A stretch of DNA of 64,000 bases from Promicromonospora sukumoe (GCF_014137995.1 NZ_JACGWV010000001.1:1426001-1490000), one strand, 5' to 3'; shown: positions 15,495-25,276, numbered from the stretch's first letter. The notes: generated from the sequence alone by a model not told the origin. Translations and numbers: made by a program.

Positions 15495-16205
15495 ATGGGG
15501 CAAGCCTCGACCCGATCGAACCGGAGCGTCGTCTACGAGACGCTGCGCCGCAAGGTGCTCACCCTGGAGCTCGCACCGGGCGCCTCCCTGTCGGAGAACG
15601 AGCTGGCCGCGTCCCTCGGCGTCAGCCGCACGCCGGTGCGCGAGTCCCTGATCCTGCTCGGCGAGGAGGGCCTGGTCCGGGTCTTCCCCAAGGTCGGCTC
15701 CTTCGTCTCCCGGGTCGACGCCGAGCGCGTCGCCGACGCGCAGTTCCTCCGTGAGGCGGTCGAGCTGGCCGCCTTCGACGACATCCCCGAGACGCTCGAC
15801 GCCGACCTGCTCGCCGAGCTCCGGGCCAACCTGGAGCAGCAGCGCGAGCCCGGGCTCGACATCGAGAAGTTCTTCGCGCTCGACGAGGCGTTCCACCACG
15901 GCCTGCTGCGCCTGAGCGGGCACGGCAGGGCCTGGTCGACCGTCGTCGCGGCCAAGGGGCACCTCGACCGCGCGCGACGCCTCGGCCTGCACGAGACCAA
16001 CGGCGTCGGCCGGTTCGTGGACGAGCACCATGCCATCCTCGACGCAGTGGTCGCCGGCGACATCTCCAGCGCGCGCGCCAGCCTCCGGGCGCACCTGCGC
16101 GCCGTCTTCGACGACATCGAGAAGACCCGCCGGCGCTCGCCCGAGCTGTTCGCCGCGGACGACGGCACCGTGCCGGTGCGCCGCAGCATCGCCGTCTGGG
16201 AGTAG
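15495..16205 (+). CDS. GntR-family (FadR-type) regulator
   Basis: The protein has 236 residues. The N-terminal winged helix contains LEVAPGASLSENELAASLG-type sequence followed by VSRTPVRESLILLGEEGLV, the GntR signature. The C-terminal FCD-like domain is all-helical, with DEAFHHGLL and DEHHAILDAVVAGD providing the metal-coordinating His residues seen in FadR-C proteins. It is divergent from the MHS transporter and dehydrogenase, so it is the likely regulator of sugar-acid use. The ligand is probably the imported acid. Confidence 0.9.
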   Translation: MGQASTRSNRSVVYETLRRKVLTLELAPGASLSENELAASLGVSRTPVRESLILLGEEGLVRVFPKVGSFVSRVDAERVADAQFLREAVELAAFDDIPETLDADLLAELRANLEQQREPGLDIEKFFALDEAFHHGLLRLSGHGRAWSTVVAAKGHLDRARRLGLHETNGVGRFVDEHHAILDAVVAGDISSARASLRAHLRAVFDDIEKTRRRSPELFAADDGTVPVRRSIAVWE

Positions 16206-16347
16206 TCGCCGGGCGGCGGTCGCCGTGGCGCGCCGTCGGGCAGTACCAGGGGAGTACACAGGAGTCATCCCTGGGAGGACTCGCTCGGGCGCGCGGTGGA
16301 CGAGAGTCGGACTCGTCAGCACCGGCAACACGAGAGAGGCGGCCGAC

Positions 16348-17040
16348 GTGGCGCCCCCACTGATCTCCGTCAGCAATCTGCGCAAGACCTACGGGTCCGG
16401 GCCCAGCGCCTTCGAGGCCCTCAAGGGCGTCGACCTGGACATCGCCCCGGGCGAGTCCGTGGCGATCACCGGCAAGAGCGGCTCGGGCAAGTCCACCCTG
16501 ATGCACCTGCTCGCCCTGCTCGACCGGCCCACCGCGGGGACCATCACCCTGGACGGGACCGACACGTCCCGGCTCTCCGCGAAGCAGCTCAACCAGACCC
16601 GGAACAGCGCCTTCGGGTTCGTCTTCCAGCAGTTCTTCCTCAACGCCCAGGCCAGCGTGCTGGACAACGTGACGCTGCCGCTGAAGATCGCCGGGGTGCC
16701 CCGGCGCGAGCGCACCGCCCGCGGGATGGCCGCCCTGGCCCAGCTCGAGCTCGACGACAAGGCCGGCAACAAGGCCAACGACCTGTCCGGCGGGCAGAAG
16801 CAGCGCGTGGTCATCGCCCGGGCACTGATCAACCGGCCGCGGGTCATCTTCGCCGACGAGCCCACCGGCAACCTGGACACCGCCACGGGCGGCGTCGTCG
16901 AGGACATCCTGTTCGACCTGAACCGCAGCCAGGACATCAACCTGGTGGTCGTCACCCACGACGAGGAGCTGGCGTCCCGCTGCGACCGCAGCATCCACGT
17001 CCGCGACGGCCTCCTCGCCCGCGCGGAGGTGGCGGCATGA
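16348..17040 (+). CDS. ABC transporter ATP-binding protein, MacB/LolD type
   Basis: The product has 230 residues from GTG 16348 with AGAGG eight bases upstream. Walker A is GKSGSGKST, the signature is LSGGQKQRVVIARAL, and Walker B is RVIFADEPTGNLD, with the NLDTATG ending typical of the MacB/LolD subgroup. The upstream 140 bases after gntR hold no other gene. It overlaps the permease gene by four bases (ATGA), so the two proteins form one complex at the membrane. Such systems act as mechanotransmitting exporters or protein extractors; cargo unknown. Confidence 0.9.
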   Translation: MAPPLISVSNLRKTYGSGPSAFEALKGVDLDIAPGESVAITGKSGSGKSTLMHLLALLDRPTAGTITLDGTDTSRLSAKQLNQTRNSAFGFVFQQFFLNAQASVLDNVTLPLKIAGVPRRERTARGMAALAQLELDDKAGNKANDLSGGQKQRVVIARALINRPRVIFADEPTGNLDTATGGVVEDILFDLNRSQDINLVVVTHDEELASRCDRSIHVRDGLLARAEVAA

Positions 17041-18320
17041 GGGTCCTCGACATCGTCACCACCGCGTTCCGCAACGCCTTCCGGTCCCGGCTGCGCACCA
17101 GCCTGACCGTCCTGGCGATCTTCATCGGCGCGTTCACGCTCTCCCTGACCAACGGCCTGGGCACCGGCATCAACCGGTACATCGACGACACCGTGGCCTC
17201 CGTGGGCGTCGACGACGTCATGACGGTCACGGCCACGAACGAGGACGCCCCGGCCGACGGCGGGCCCGCCGAGTACGACCCGGATCAGATCGCCGTCGAG
17301 GGGCCGCCGGGGGCGACGGCGACCGCCCTGACCGACGACGACATCGACACCATCGCGGATGTCGACGGCGTGCTGTCCGTCGAGCCGGTCAAGAACGTGA
17401 CCACCGACTACGTGCAGCACGACGGCGGCGACAAGCTCCAGCTCTCCATCTCGCAGTTCGTGCCCGGCATGAAGGTCGAGCTCGCGTCCGGCACCCAGGT
17501 GGACCTCGCCGCCGCCGACCCGCAGGTCGTGCTGCCCGAGAGCTACCTGGAGCCGCTGGGCCTGGGCAGCGCGGCCGACGCCGTCGGGCAGACCGTCGTC
17601 CTGGCCGTCACCGACGGCACGGGCGCGCAGGTGACCACGGAGGCGGACGTCGTCGGCATCGCGGAGCCCGGCGTCATCAGCATGGCCGGCGCGATCCCCA
17701 ACGACACGCTCGCCGAGACGCTCTACGACCTGCAGACCACGGGCGCGCCCGCCGCCCAGGCCGAGCGCTACGCGCAGGCCTCCGTCACGTTCGACGCCGC
17801 CGCGGGCGAGGAGTCGACCCAGGCCCTCAAGGACCGCCTGGAGGACGCCGGCTACACCGCCAGCACCCTGGAGGACCAGCTCGGCACGATCACCTCGGTG
17901 ATCGACGCGATCGTGCTCGTGCTCAACGGGTTCGCGGTGATCGCGCTGGTCGCGGCCGGGATCGGCATCGTCAACACGTTGTTCATGGCCGTGCAGGAGC
18001 GCACCCGCGAGGTGGGGCTGATGAAGGCGATGGGCCTGTCCAGCGCACGCGTCTTCTCCCTGTTCAGCATCGAGGCCGTCGTCATCGGCCTGGTCGGCAG
18101 CGCGCTGGGCGTGCTCGCCGCGATCGGCATCGGGCAGGTCGTGGGCGGTATCTCCGGGGACCTCCTGGCGAACCTCCCGGGCCTGACGCTCATCGCGTTC
18201 GAGCCGGTCACGGTCGCCGCCGTCGTGCTCGGGGTGATGGCGATCGCGTTCCTGGCGGGCACGCTGCCGGCCCTGCGGGCCGCGCGCCAGGACCCGATCT
18301 CCTCGCTCCGCTACGAGTAA
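17037..18320 (+). CDS. MacB-like ABC permease (FtsX domain)
   Basis: The protein has 427 residues. One helix near residues 20-42 is followed by a large extracellular domain of about 230 residues, rich in Asp and Ala (MacB periplasmic-core type). Three C-terminal helices carry the FtsX pattern IALVAAGIGIVNTLFMAVQERTREVGLMKAMG. It ends LRAARQDPISSLRYE, the usual tail of MacB permeases. It is translated from an ATGA overlap with the ATPase gene. No sensor or adaptor gene is nearby, as is common in Gram-positive systems. Cargo unknown. Confidence 0.9.
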   Translation: MRVLDIVTTAFRNAFRSRLRTSLTVLAIFIGAFTLSLTNGLGTGINRYIDDTVASVGVDDVMTVTATNEDAPADGGPAEYDPDQIAVEGPPGATATALTDDDIDTIADVDGVLSVEPVKNVTTDYVQHDGGDKLQLSISQFVPGMKVELASGTQVDLAAADPQVVLPESYLEPLGLGSAADAVGQTVVLAVTDGTGAQVTTEADVVGIAEPGVISMAGAIPNDTLAETLYDLQTTGAPAAQAERYAQASVTFDAAAGEESTQALKDRLEDAGYTASTLEDQLGTITSVIDAIVLVLNGFAVIALVAAGIGIVNTLFMAVQERTREVGLMKAMGLSSARVFSLFSIEAVVIGLVGSALGVLAAIGIGQVVGGISGDLLANLPGLTLIAFEPVTVAAVVLGVMAIAFLAGTLPALRAARQDPISSLRYE

Positions 18321-18328
18321 CCCCCTGG

Positions 18329-18374
18329 CGTGTCAGACGTACAGGTCCCTCCCGTGACCTGTACGTCTGACACG
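18329..18374. repeat. Palindrome family A, copy 2
   Basis: Nineteen-base arms (CGTGTCAGACGTACAGGTC and its complement) flank an eight-base loop. It lies nine bases after the ABC permease stop and before the sulfatase gene on the same strand. It could end the first transcript, but the core sequence is the same as copies at 843-890 and 32803-32850, which sit in other contexts. Confidence 0.85.
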
Positions 18375-18498
18375 TGCGCCGGGGGAGGGCGCGGAGGGCA
18401 CCTCACCCGTTCTGGGGGAGTCCGGCCGGACACGCCGCGGCGAGCATGGGGGCACCCGTGCAGACCCGCGGCCCGTGCCGCCGACCCGAAGGAGCACC

Positions 18499-19998
18499 GT
18501 GGCCGACTCACCGAACATCCTCGTGATCTGGGGCGACGACATCGGGATCACGAACATCAGCGCCTACTCCGACGGCGTGATGGGGTACCGCACGAGGAAC
18601 ATCGACCGGATCGCCGCCGAGGGGGCGCGGTTCACCGACTACTACGGCGAGCAGAGCTGCACCGCCGGCCGCGCCGCCTTCATCACCGGGCAGAACCCGT
18701 ACCGCACCGGGCTCACCAAGGTAGGCATGCCGGGCGCGGAGATCGGGCTGCAGGCCGAGGACCCGACGATCGCCACCGCGCTCAAGGACCGCGGGTACGC
18801 CACCGGCCAGTTCGGCAAGAACCACCTCGGGGACCGCGACGAGCACCTGCCGACCCTGCACGGCTTCGACGAGTTCTTCGGCAACCTCTACCACCTCAAC
18901 GCCGAGGAGGAGCCCGAGCTGGACGACTACCCGCGGCCGGAGGACTATCCCGACTTCCGGGAGCGGTTCGGCCCGCGCGGCGTTCTCCATTCCTGGGCGA
19001 ACGGCGACGGTACGCAGCGCATCGAGGACACCGGGCCGTTGACGCGCCAGCGGATGGAGACGGTCGACGAGGAGTTCCGGGACGCGGCGGTCGGCTTCAT
19101 GCGCGACAAGGCCGCCGCCGACCAGCCGTTCTTCGTCTGGTTCAACTCGACGCACATGCACTTCCGCACGCACGGCAAGCCGGAGAGCAGGGGCCGCGCG
19201 GGCCGGTGGCAGTCGGTCTACCACGACACGATGCTCGACCACGACGACCTCGTGGGCAGCCTGCTGGACGAGCTCGACGCGCTCGGCATCGCGGAGAACA
19301 CGATCGTCGTCTACTCCACGGACAACGGCCCGCACATGAACAGCTGGCCCGACGGCGGGATGACGCCGTTCCGCAACGAGAAGAACTCCAACTGGGAGGG
19401 CGCCTACCGCGTGCCGGCCATGGTGCGCTGGCCCGGTCACGTCCCGGAGGGCACGGTGCTCAACGGCCTCTTCAGCCACGCCGACTGGTTCGTGACGCTG
19501 CTGGCCGCGGCGGGGGAGCCCGTCATCGCGGACCGGCTCCGCGAGGGCACGGACCTCGGCGGGACGCGCTACAAGGTGCACCTGGACGGGCACGACCAGC
19601 TCTCCTACCTCACGGGGGAGAGCCCGGTGTCCGCGCGCGAGCACTTCTTCTACGTGTCCGACGACGGCGACCTGACCGCCCTGCGCTTCGACAACTGGAA
19701 GATGGTGTTCCTGGAGCAGCGCGCCGCCGGCACCCTCGACATCTGGCTGGAGCCCTACGTCGAGCTGCGGGCGCCCAAGATCTTCAACCTGCGGACCGAC
19801 CCGTTCGAGCGCGCGGACATCACGTCCAACACCTACTTCGACTGGATGCTGGACCACATCTGGCTGGCGGTGCCCGCCCAGGCGTACGTCGCCAGGATGC
19901 TGGCGACGCTCGTCGAGTTCCCCGCCCGTCAGGAGCCGGCGTCGTTCAGCATCGACCAGGTGCTGGCCAAGCTCACGTCGGGCGCCCCGGGCGCATGA
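18499..19998 (+). CDS. Cys-type sulfatase
   Basis: The protein has 499 residues from GTG 18499, with AAGGAG four bases upstream. The metal site starts with PNILVIWGDDIG (D13, D14). The maturation motif is C54-T-A-G-R (C-x-A/P-x-R), where the Cys becomes formylglycine. GKNHLGD, STHMH and STDNGPH give the remaining active-site Lys, His, Asp and Asn. No signal peptide is present, so it acts in the cytosol. The next gene encodes the formylglycine-generating enzyme, overlapping as ATGA, so the pair is made together. The sulfate ester it cleaves is unknown. Confidence 0.93.
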   Translation: MADSPNILVIWGDDIGITNISAYSDGVMGYRTRNIDRIAAEGARFTDYYGEQSCTAGRAAFITGQNPYRTGLTKVGMPGAEIGLQAEDPTIATALKDRGYATGQFGKNHLGDRDEHLPTLHGFDEFFGNLYHLNAEEEPELDDYPRPEDYPDFRERFGPRGVLHSWANGDGTQRIEDTGPLTRQRMETVDEEFRDAAVGFMRDKAAADQPFFVWFNSTHMHFRTHGKPESRGRAGRWQSVYHDTMLDHDDLVGSLLDELDALGIAENTIVVYSTDNGPHMNSWPDGGMTPFRNEKNSNWEGAYRVPAMVRWPGHVPEGTVLNGLFSHADWFVTLLAAAGEPVIADRLREGTDLGGTRYKVHLDGHDQLSYLTGESPVSAREHFFYVSDDGDLTALRFDNWKMVFLEQRAAGTLDIWLEPYVELRAPKIFNLRTDPFERADITSNTYFDWMLDHIWLAVPAQAYVARMLATLVEFPARQEPASFSIDQVLAKLTSGAPGA

Positions 19999-21086
19999 CG
20001 GCGCACACCGAGGCACCTCGCACCCAGGACGACGTCCGGATCGACGGCGGGCTGTTCCGGATGGGCTCCGACGACCACTACCCGGAGGAGGCGCCGGCCC
20101 ACCCCGTGCGCGTCGACGGGTTCCGGATCGACCGGTTCGCCGTCACGAACGCGCAGTTCGACGCCTTCGTCGCCGCCACCGGGTACGTCACGGTCGCCGA
20201 GCGCCCGCTCGACCCCGCCCTGTACCCCGGGGCCCCGCCCGAGAACCTGGCGCCCGGGTCCATGGTCTTCACCCCGACCCCCGGGCCGGTCGACCTGCGC
20301 CACCTCAGCCAGTGGTGGGCCTGGGTCCCCGGCGCGTCCTGGCGCCGGCCGGAGGGGCCCGGCTCCGGCGTCGACGACCGCGGCGACCACCCCGTGGTCC
20401 AGGTGGCCCACGAGGACGCCGCCGCGTACGCGGCCTGGGCGGGCGCAAGCCTGCCCACGGAGGCCCAGTGGGAGTACGCCGCGCGCGGCGGGCTCGACGG
20501 CGCCGCCTACACCTGGGGCGACGACGACCGGCCCGGCGGCCTCGTCCTGGCGAACACCTGGGACGGGCCCGACTTCCCCTGGCGCTCCACCGGCGAGTCG
20601 GGGTGGACCCGGACCGCCCCGGTCGGCTCCTTCCCGCCCAACCCGTACGGCCTGTACGACATGGCCGGCAACGTCTGGGAGTGGACCGCCGACTGGTGGT
20701 CCGACCGGCACCCCGACGCCGCACCCGACGCCTGCTGCGCGCCCGCCAACCCGCGCGGCGGGGCCGCCCAGGCCAGCCGCGACCCCCGCCAGCCGCAGTT
20801 CGCCGTGCCGCGCAAGGTGATCAAGGGCGGGTCGTTCCTCTGCGCCGACACCTACTGCCGGCGCTACCGGCCCGCCGCCCGCCGGCCCCAGGCGGTCGAC
20901 ACCGGCATGAGCCACGTCGGCTTCCGCTGCGTCCGCGAGGACCTCGTGCGCCCCTGGCCGCACGCCGCGGCCGTCGCCCTGGCCACGCCCGTGGCCCCGG
21001 TGGCGGTGGCCCGGCCGCTGGCCCTGCCCCTGGCTGCGGCCCTGCCCCTGGCGACGGCGGCGACATCCTCCGGAGGCGCACCATGA
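19995..21086 (+). CDS. Formylglycine-generating enzyme (SUMF1/FGE family)
   Basis: The protein has 363 residues. FGE-sulfatase domain signatures are GGLFRMGSDDHYPEEAPAH, FAVTNAQFDAFV, LPTEAQWEYAARGG, YGLYDMAGNVWEWTADWW and a final GFRC. Both active-site cysteines are present, C283 and C288 in KGGSFLCADTYCRRYRPAAR, so it should be the copper-dependent aerobic enzyme that oxidises the sulfatase Cys. It overlaps the sulfatase gene (ATGA) and the HAD gene (ATGA). The last 35 residues are an Ala/Pro/Leu repeat tail not found in the core family, possibly disordered. Confidence 0.94.
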   Translation: MTAHTEAPRTQDDVRIDGGLFRMGSDDHYPEEAPAHPVRVDGFRIDRFAVTNAQFDAFVAATGYVTVAERPLDPALYPGAPPENLAPGSMVFTPTPGPVDLRHLSQWWAWVPGASWRRPEGPGSGVDDRGDHPVVQVAHEDAAAYAAWAGASLPTEAQWEYAARGGLDGAAYTWGDDDRPGGLVLANTWDGPDFPWRSTGESGWTRTAPVGSFPPNPYGLYDMAGNVWEWTADWWSDRHPDAAPDACCAPANPRGGAAQASRDPRQPQFAVPRKVIKGGSFLCADTYCRRYRPAARRPQAVDTGMSHVGFRCVREDLVRPWPHAAAVALATPVAPVAVARPLALPLAAALPLATAATSSGGAP

Positions 21087-21994
21087 CCACCGACGGGCGG
21101 CTGCCCTCGTGGCGGCCAGGCCGCACCCGGGACGACGTGCTCGGGTTCCTCGACGACGCCGGCTCGATCCCGCCCGAGGACCGCGTCGCCTACTTCGACA
21201 ACGACGGCACGCTGTGGTGCGAGCGCCCCACCTACGTGCAGTACGAGTTCTACGTCGACGCCCTGCGCCGCCGGGTCGCGGACGACCCGGCGCTCGCGGG
21301 GGAGGCCGAGTTCCGCGCCGTGCTCACCGGCGACACCGCGGCGGTGGGGGAGATCGGGCTGTCCCGCGTGGCCCTGGCCCTGGCCGGCCTCTTCCAGGGG
21401 CTCGACCCGCGGGCGTTCACCCAGGAGGTGCGCGACTTCGTGCGCGCCGGCGCCCACCCGACCCTGGACCGCCCCCTCAGCACCCTCCGGTACCGGCCCA
21501 TGCTGGAGCTGCTCGGCGCCCTGCGGGCGCTGGACTTCAGCGTCGGCGTCGTGACGGGCGGGGGCACCGAGTTCGTCCGGGCGGTGAGCCAGGAGCTGTA
21601 CGGCGTGCCGCCCGAGCGGGTGGTCGGGACGTTGATCGCGTACGACCTCGAGCAGGACGCGCGCGGCCGCCCGGCCCTGCGGCGCACCGCCCGCGTGCTG
21701 GGCGACGTCAACGAGGGCGCCGCCAAGGTGACGAACATCCAGGCCCAGCTCGGCAGGTCGCCGGTGCTCGCGGCGGGCAACTCGGCGGGGGACCACGAGC
21801 TCCTGGAGTGGGCGGCCGCCGCCCACGGGCCGCACCTCTCGCTCCTGGTGGACCACGACGACGCCGACCGGGAGTTCGCCTACGCCAGCCAGGCCCAGAC
21901 CTTCTCCGTGACGGAGCCCGTCACGGAGACGGCGGAGCGGCTCGGCTGGACGACCGTCAGCATGAAGGACGACTGGGCGGTCGTGTTCACGTGA
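21083..21994 (+). CDS. HAD-superfamily phosphatase
   Basis: The protein has 303 residues. HAD motif I is YFDNDGTLW (residues 37-45), motif II lies in VGVVTGGG, and LAAGNSAGDHELLEW is the motif IV region with its acidic pair. It begins at an ATGA overlap with the FGE gene and has GGAGG six bases before the ATG. Linked to a sulfatase, it may remove phosphate from the same substrate family, for instance a sulfated and phosphorylated small molecule; that is inference. Confidence 0.85.
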   Translation: MTTDGRLPSWRPGRTRDDVLGFLDDAGSIPPEDRVAYFDNDGTLWCERPTYVQYEFYVDALRRRVADDPALAGEAEFRAVLTGDTAAVGEIGLSRVALALAGLFQGLDPRAFTQEVRDFVRAGAHPTLDRPLSTLRYRPMLELLGALRALDFSVGVVTGGGTEFVRAVSQELYGVPPERVVGTLIAYDLEQDARGRPALRRTARVLGDVNEGAAKVTNIQAQLGRSPVLAAGNSAGDHELLEWAAAAHGPHLSLLVDHDDADREFAYASQAQTFSVTEPVTETAERLGWTTVSMKDDWAVVFT

Positions 21995-22011
21995 ACGGGA
22001 AGGGGACGGAC

Positions 22012-22425
22012 ATGAGACGGACGGCGAGCGCCCTGTTCGGGCTGCTGCTCCTGGTGATCGCGCCGGCGGCGTGCTCCGGCGGCGACACACCCGAGGACAA
22101 CACGGCGCAGGCGTGCAGCGCGGCCGACGACCTCGACACCGCGCTGACCAACTTCCGCTCGACGCTGTCGCCCGACGCCACGGTCGACGACGTCCGCGCC
22201 GCGCGGGACGAACTGAGCCAGGCGTGGCAGACCTTCGACTCTGCGGCGAAGGAGGTGGCCCAGGACCGCGCCCAGGAGCTCGACGACGCGTGGGCCGGTC
22301 TGCAGAAGGCCGTCGACGACGTGGCCGGCGAGGCGACGGTCGCGGGTGCGCTGAGCACGCTGGAGGACGAGGCCCAGGGCGTCAAGGACGCACGGGACGA
22401 CGTGGTGTCCGAGCTCGGCTGCTGA
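22012..22425 (+). CDS. Small secreted lipoprotein
   Basis: The product has 137 residues. The signal peptide MRRTASALFGLLLLVIAPAAC ends in a lipobox (PAAC), so it should be lipid-anchored outside the membrane. The mature part is acidic and alpha-helical with two other Cys residues (QACSAADD and the final LGC) that could form a disulfide. AAGGGG lies six bases upstream. A GTG at 21991 that overlaps the HAD stop is a less likely start. It is the last gene of the sulfatase operon. No family recognised. Confidence 0.75.
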   Translation: MRRTASALFGLLLLVIAPAACSGGDTPEDNTAQACSAADDLDTALTNFRSTLSPDATVDDVRAARDELSQAWQTFDSAAKEVAQDRAQELDDAWAGLQKAVDDVAGEATVAGALSTLEDEAQGVKDARDDVVSELGC

Positions 22426-22473
22426 GGCGGCCGGGGCGTCGCGCGGTCTCGGCGGCGCGTCCGGGGACCGGCG

Positions 22474-25254
22474 TCACAGCAGGTGGAAGCTCCGCGCGAT
22501 CTTGAGCGCCTCGCTCCGCCGGGACGCCGCGAGCTTGGTGTAGAGGCTGGACACGTGCGTCTTGACCGTGTTCTCGGAGACGAACAGCGCGGCGGCGATG
22601 TCCGCGTAGGTAGCGCCCCGTGCCAGCTCGTTGAGCACCTCGCGCTCGCGGGGGCTCAGGGCCGGTGGCACGAGGGCCAGGCTCACCTCCCCGAGCTCGC
22701 GCGGCGTCGCCGTCATCGACGCGTACAGCACCGTGACGTCCGGCCGCTCGGCGGCGGTCGCGGCGAGCTCGTGCACCCAGGGCCCGGCCGGGCGCTCGGC
22801 CAGCCGCCGCAGGAGTGTCGCGATGGGGGTGCCCTGGCGGGCCCAGCCGAAGAAGGGCGCCGCGTTGCGGCGGGCCTCGGTGACGGAGATCGCCTCCGCG
22901 AGCCGGTCCTCCGAGCGGGCCGGGTCGCCGAGCGCGTCCAGGACCTGGGCCTCGCACGCGAGCGCGAGGGCGCGCGTGGGCGGCTGGGAGTACGTGGCGT
23001 CCGCGGCGGCGGCCTCGAACGCGACGGCCGCGCCGCGCCGGTCGCCCTCCCGGTCGGCGCGCAGGCCCTGGACCAGGGCCGCCTCGCCGACGGCGCCGAG
23101 CGAGTCGAGCGTGCCGCGCAGCGACTTGAGGGTCTCGCGGTCGCTCGCGAGCACCGCCACGAACGCCTGCTCCACGAGCAGCGCGACCCGGAGGTGCTCC
23201 GGGAGCTGCTCGTCGGTCAGGCGTGGGGTCTCCCGGGGCGTCGTGAGGATGCGCCGGGCCTCGACCACGTCGCCGGCCAGGACGGCCTGCCGGGCGTCCC
23301 AGACGCGGAACCAGAAGCGGGTGCAGAGGTCGGCACCGTGGCAGCGCGCGTCGACGACCTGCGCCTCGCCCGGGTCGGCGGGCGAGGGGACGTCGAGCAG
23401 GCGGGCGAGCAGCCGCGCCAGCCCGGCCCGGGCGGTGACGAACCGCAGGGTGCGCGCGCCGGGGGCGTCGGCGGCGACGAGCACCTCGCCGGCCAGCTCG
23501 ACGCATGCGGCCTCGCGGCCCCGCATGTACTGGGTGAAGGCGAGGTGGCTCAGGGCGCACACCCCGAGCGGCGCCAGGCCCTGGCTGCGCGACAGGCTGA
23601 CCGCCAGGGTCAGGCTGGTCTCGGCCTCGGTGAGCTCGCCCAGCCAGTTCTGCGTGACCCCCAGCTCGTTGGCCAGCACGGGCAGCACGTCGGCGTTGGC
23701 CTCGCGCACGGCCGGCCGGGTCTGCGAGGCGACCACCACGCGCTTCGCGTGGCCGACGGCGGCGTAGGCCGGCTCCAGCCCGAGCGCGGCGCGCCACAGG
23801 CGGACGCAGGCGACGCCGGCGTCCAGGCTCTCGGGGCCGCCCGCCGGGAAGGACGGGGACCACCGCCGTCGGGCCTCCAGGAGCCGGTCGCCCCAGTGCC
23901 GCACCCCCTCCAGGTCGTCCCGGACCCAGCAGTCGAGCGCGATGGCGAACCAGATGTCCGGCCGGTGGTCGACGATCTCCGGCTCGGCCCGGACGAACTC
24001 GCCCACCTCGTCGTACGCGCTCTGGCCCAGCACCATCCGCACCCCGTCGCGGGCCAGCACGTCGGCGGCCTCGTCCGGCGCCCCGACGCGCACCAGACGG
24101 GCGAAGGCCTTCGACAGGTTGCCGCGCGCCATGTCGAGCCGGACGGCCCGGATCACCGTGGAGCGGGCCCGCGCGGCGTCCACCCCGCCGGCGGCGAGCT
24201 GCCGCTGCACGACCTCCGCCAGGAGCGGGTGGACCCGGAAGCCGCCGGTGGTCTCCGGCTCGTCCGCCGGGGCCGGGGCGCACCCGTGCTCCTCGCGCAT
24301 CACCAGCAGGCCGGTGTCCTCCAGCTCGCCGAGGATCTCGCCCGCGTGCTGGTCGTGGGACAGGTGCGCCGCCGCGGGCACGCTGACCACGCCGTCGCCG
24401 GCGATGCAGAGCAGGAGGTGCCGCTGCCGCGGGGTCAGGGTGCTGAAGACCTCGCCCGCGACGCGCGTCGCGATCGGCGCGACGTCGTGGGGCAGCAGCC
24501 GGGCGGCCGCGGCCGGGTCGGGTGCCGCGCTCAGGTCGCGGGCGGTGAGCACGGCCGCGGCGCACCAGCCGTCGGCGTGCCGGGCCACGGCGTCGAGCAC
24601 CTGCCGGTCGCCGGTCCGGGCGTGCGCCGAGACCAGCTCGGCGCTCTCGGCGTCGCTCAGCCGCAGCAGGCCGCCGCGCAGCAGCGTGAAGTTGCCGAGC
24701 AGCTCCGGGACGAGCCGGGTCAGCGGCAGCACCCAGTGGCTCAGGAGCAGCAGCCGGATGGCCTCCGGCGCGTTGTTGAGCCGCTCGTCGATCCGGCGCA
24801 GGGCCGACGGCGGGAGCAGGTGGGCGTCGTCGACCACGACGAGGTGCGGCGTGCTGCCCGTCCCGGCTGGTTCGCCGGGCCCGCCGTCGTCGCCGGCGTC
24901 CGCCGGGCCGTCGAGGGCGGCGTCGATCCGCTCGGCCGTCCAGGAGTCGTCCGCGCGGACCCAGACGGCGTGCTCCGCGTGCGCCGGGGCCGCCTGCCGC
25001 AGCCACCCGGTCACGCCGAGCGTCTTGCCGGCGCCGGCCGGGGCCACGAGCAGGGTCACGGCGCCCTCGGTGGCCTCGTCGAGGCGCTGCCACAGCCGCA
25101 GGCGGGGCACGTAGATGCGCGGCAGGCGCGGGAGGTGGTCGTCGTCGGCCTGCCGGCGGGGCGCGCCATGGGTGACGGACGTACCGGCTGGGAACACCAG
25201 CCGCGTGGCGCGTGGCGCACTGCGGCGGACGACAGGGCTCGGGTTGGCGCGCAT
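22474..25254 (-). CDS. Large ATP-binding LuxR-family regulator (LAL/MalT type)
   Basis: The protein has 926 residues. Residues 71-78 are a Walker A site (APAGAGKT) and HLVVVDDAHLL is Walker B, so the N-terminal third is a STAND-type ATPase. The middle is helical, TPR-like. The last 65 residues are a LuxR helix-turn-helix (LSPREREVLNELARGATYADIAAALFVSENTVKTHVSSLYTKL). It is convergent with the sulfatase operon, 48 bases away. Targets and ligand cannot be read from the sequence. Confidence 0.92.
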   Translation of the reverse strand: MRANPSPVVRRSAPRATRLVFPAGTSVTHGAPRRQADDDHLPRLPRIYVPRLRLWQRLDEATEGAVTLLVAPAGAGKTLGVTGWLRQAAPAHAEHAVWVRADDSWTAERIDAALDGPADAGDDGGPGEPAGTGSTPHLVVVDDAHLLPPSALRRIDERLNNAPEAIRLLLLSHWVLPLTRLVPELLGNFTLLRGGLLRLSDAESAELVSAHARTGDRQVLDAVARHADGWCAAAVLTARDLSAAPDPAAAARLLPHDVAPIATRVAGEVFSTLTPRQRHLLLCIAGDGVVSVPAAAHLSHDQHAGEILGELEDTGLLVMREEHGCAPAPADEPETTGGFRVHPLLAEVVQRQLAAGGVDAARARSTVIRAVRLDMARGNLSKAFARLVRVGAPDEAADVLARDGVRMVLGQSAYDEVGEFVRAEPEIVDHRPDIWFAIALDCWVRDDLEGVRHWGDRLLEARRRWSPSFPAGGPESLDAGVACVRLWRAALGLEPAYAAVGHAKRVVVASQTRPAVREANADVLPVLANELGVTQNWLGELTEAETSLTLAVSLSRSQGLAPLGVCALSHLAFTQYMRGREAACVELAGEVLVAADAPGARTLRFVTARAGLARLLARLLDVPSPADPGEAQVVDARCHGADLCTRFWFRVWDARQAVLAGDVVEARRILTTPRETPRLTDEQLPEHLRVALLVEQAFVAVLASDRETLKSLRGTLDSLGAVGEAALVQGLRADREGDRRGAAVAFEAAAADATYSQPPTRALALACEAQVLDALGDPARSEDRLAEAISVTEARRNAAPFFGWARQGTPIATLLRRLAERPAGPWVHELAATAAERPDVTVLYASMTATPRELGEVSLALVPPALSPREREVLNELARGATYADIAAALFVSENTVKTHVSSLYTKLAASRRSEALKIARSFHLL

Positions 25255-25276
25255 TGTTCCTCACTCGACGGTGAAG

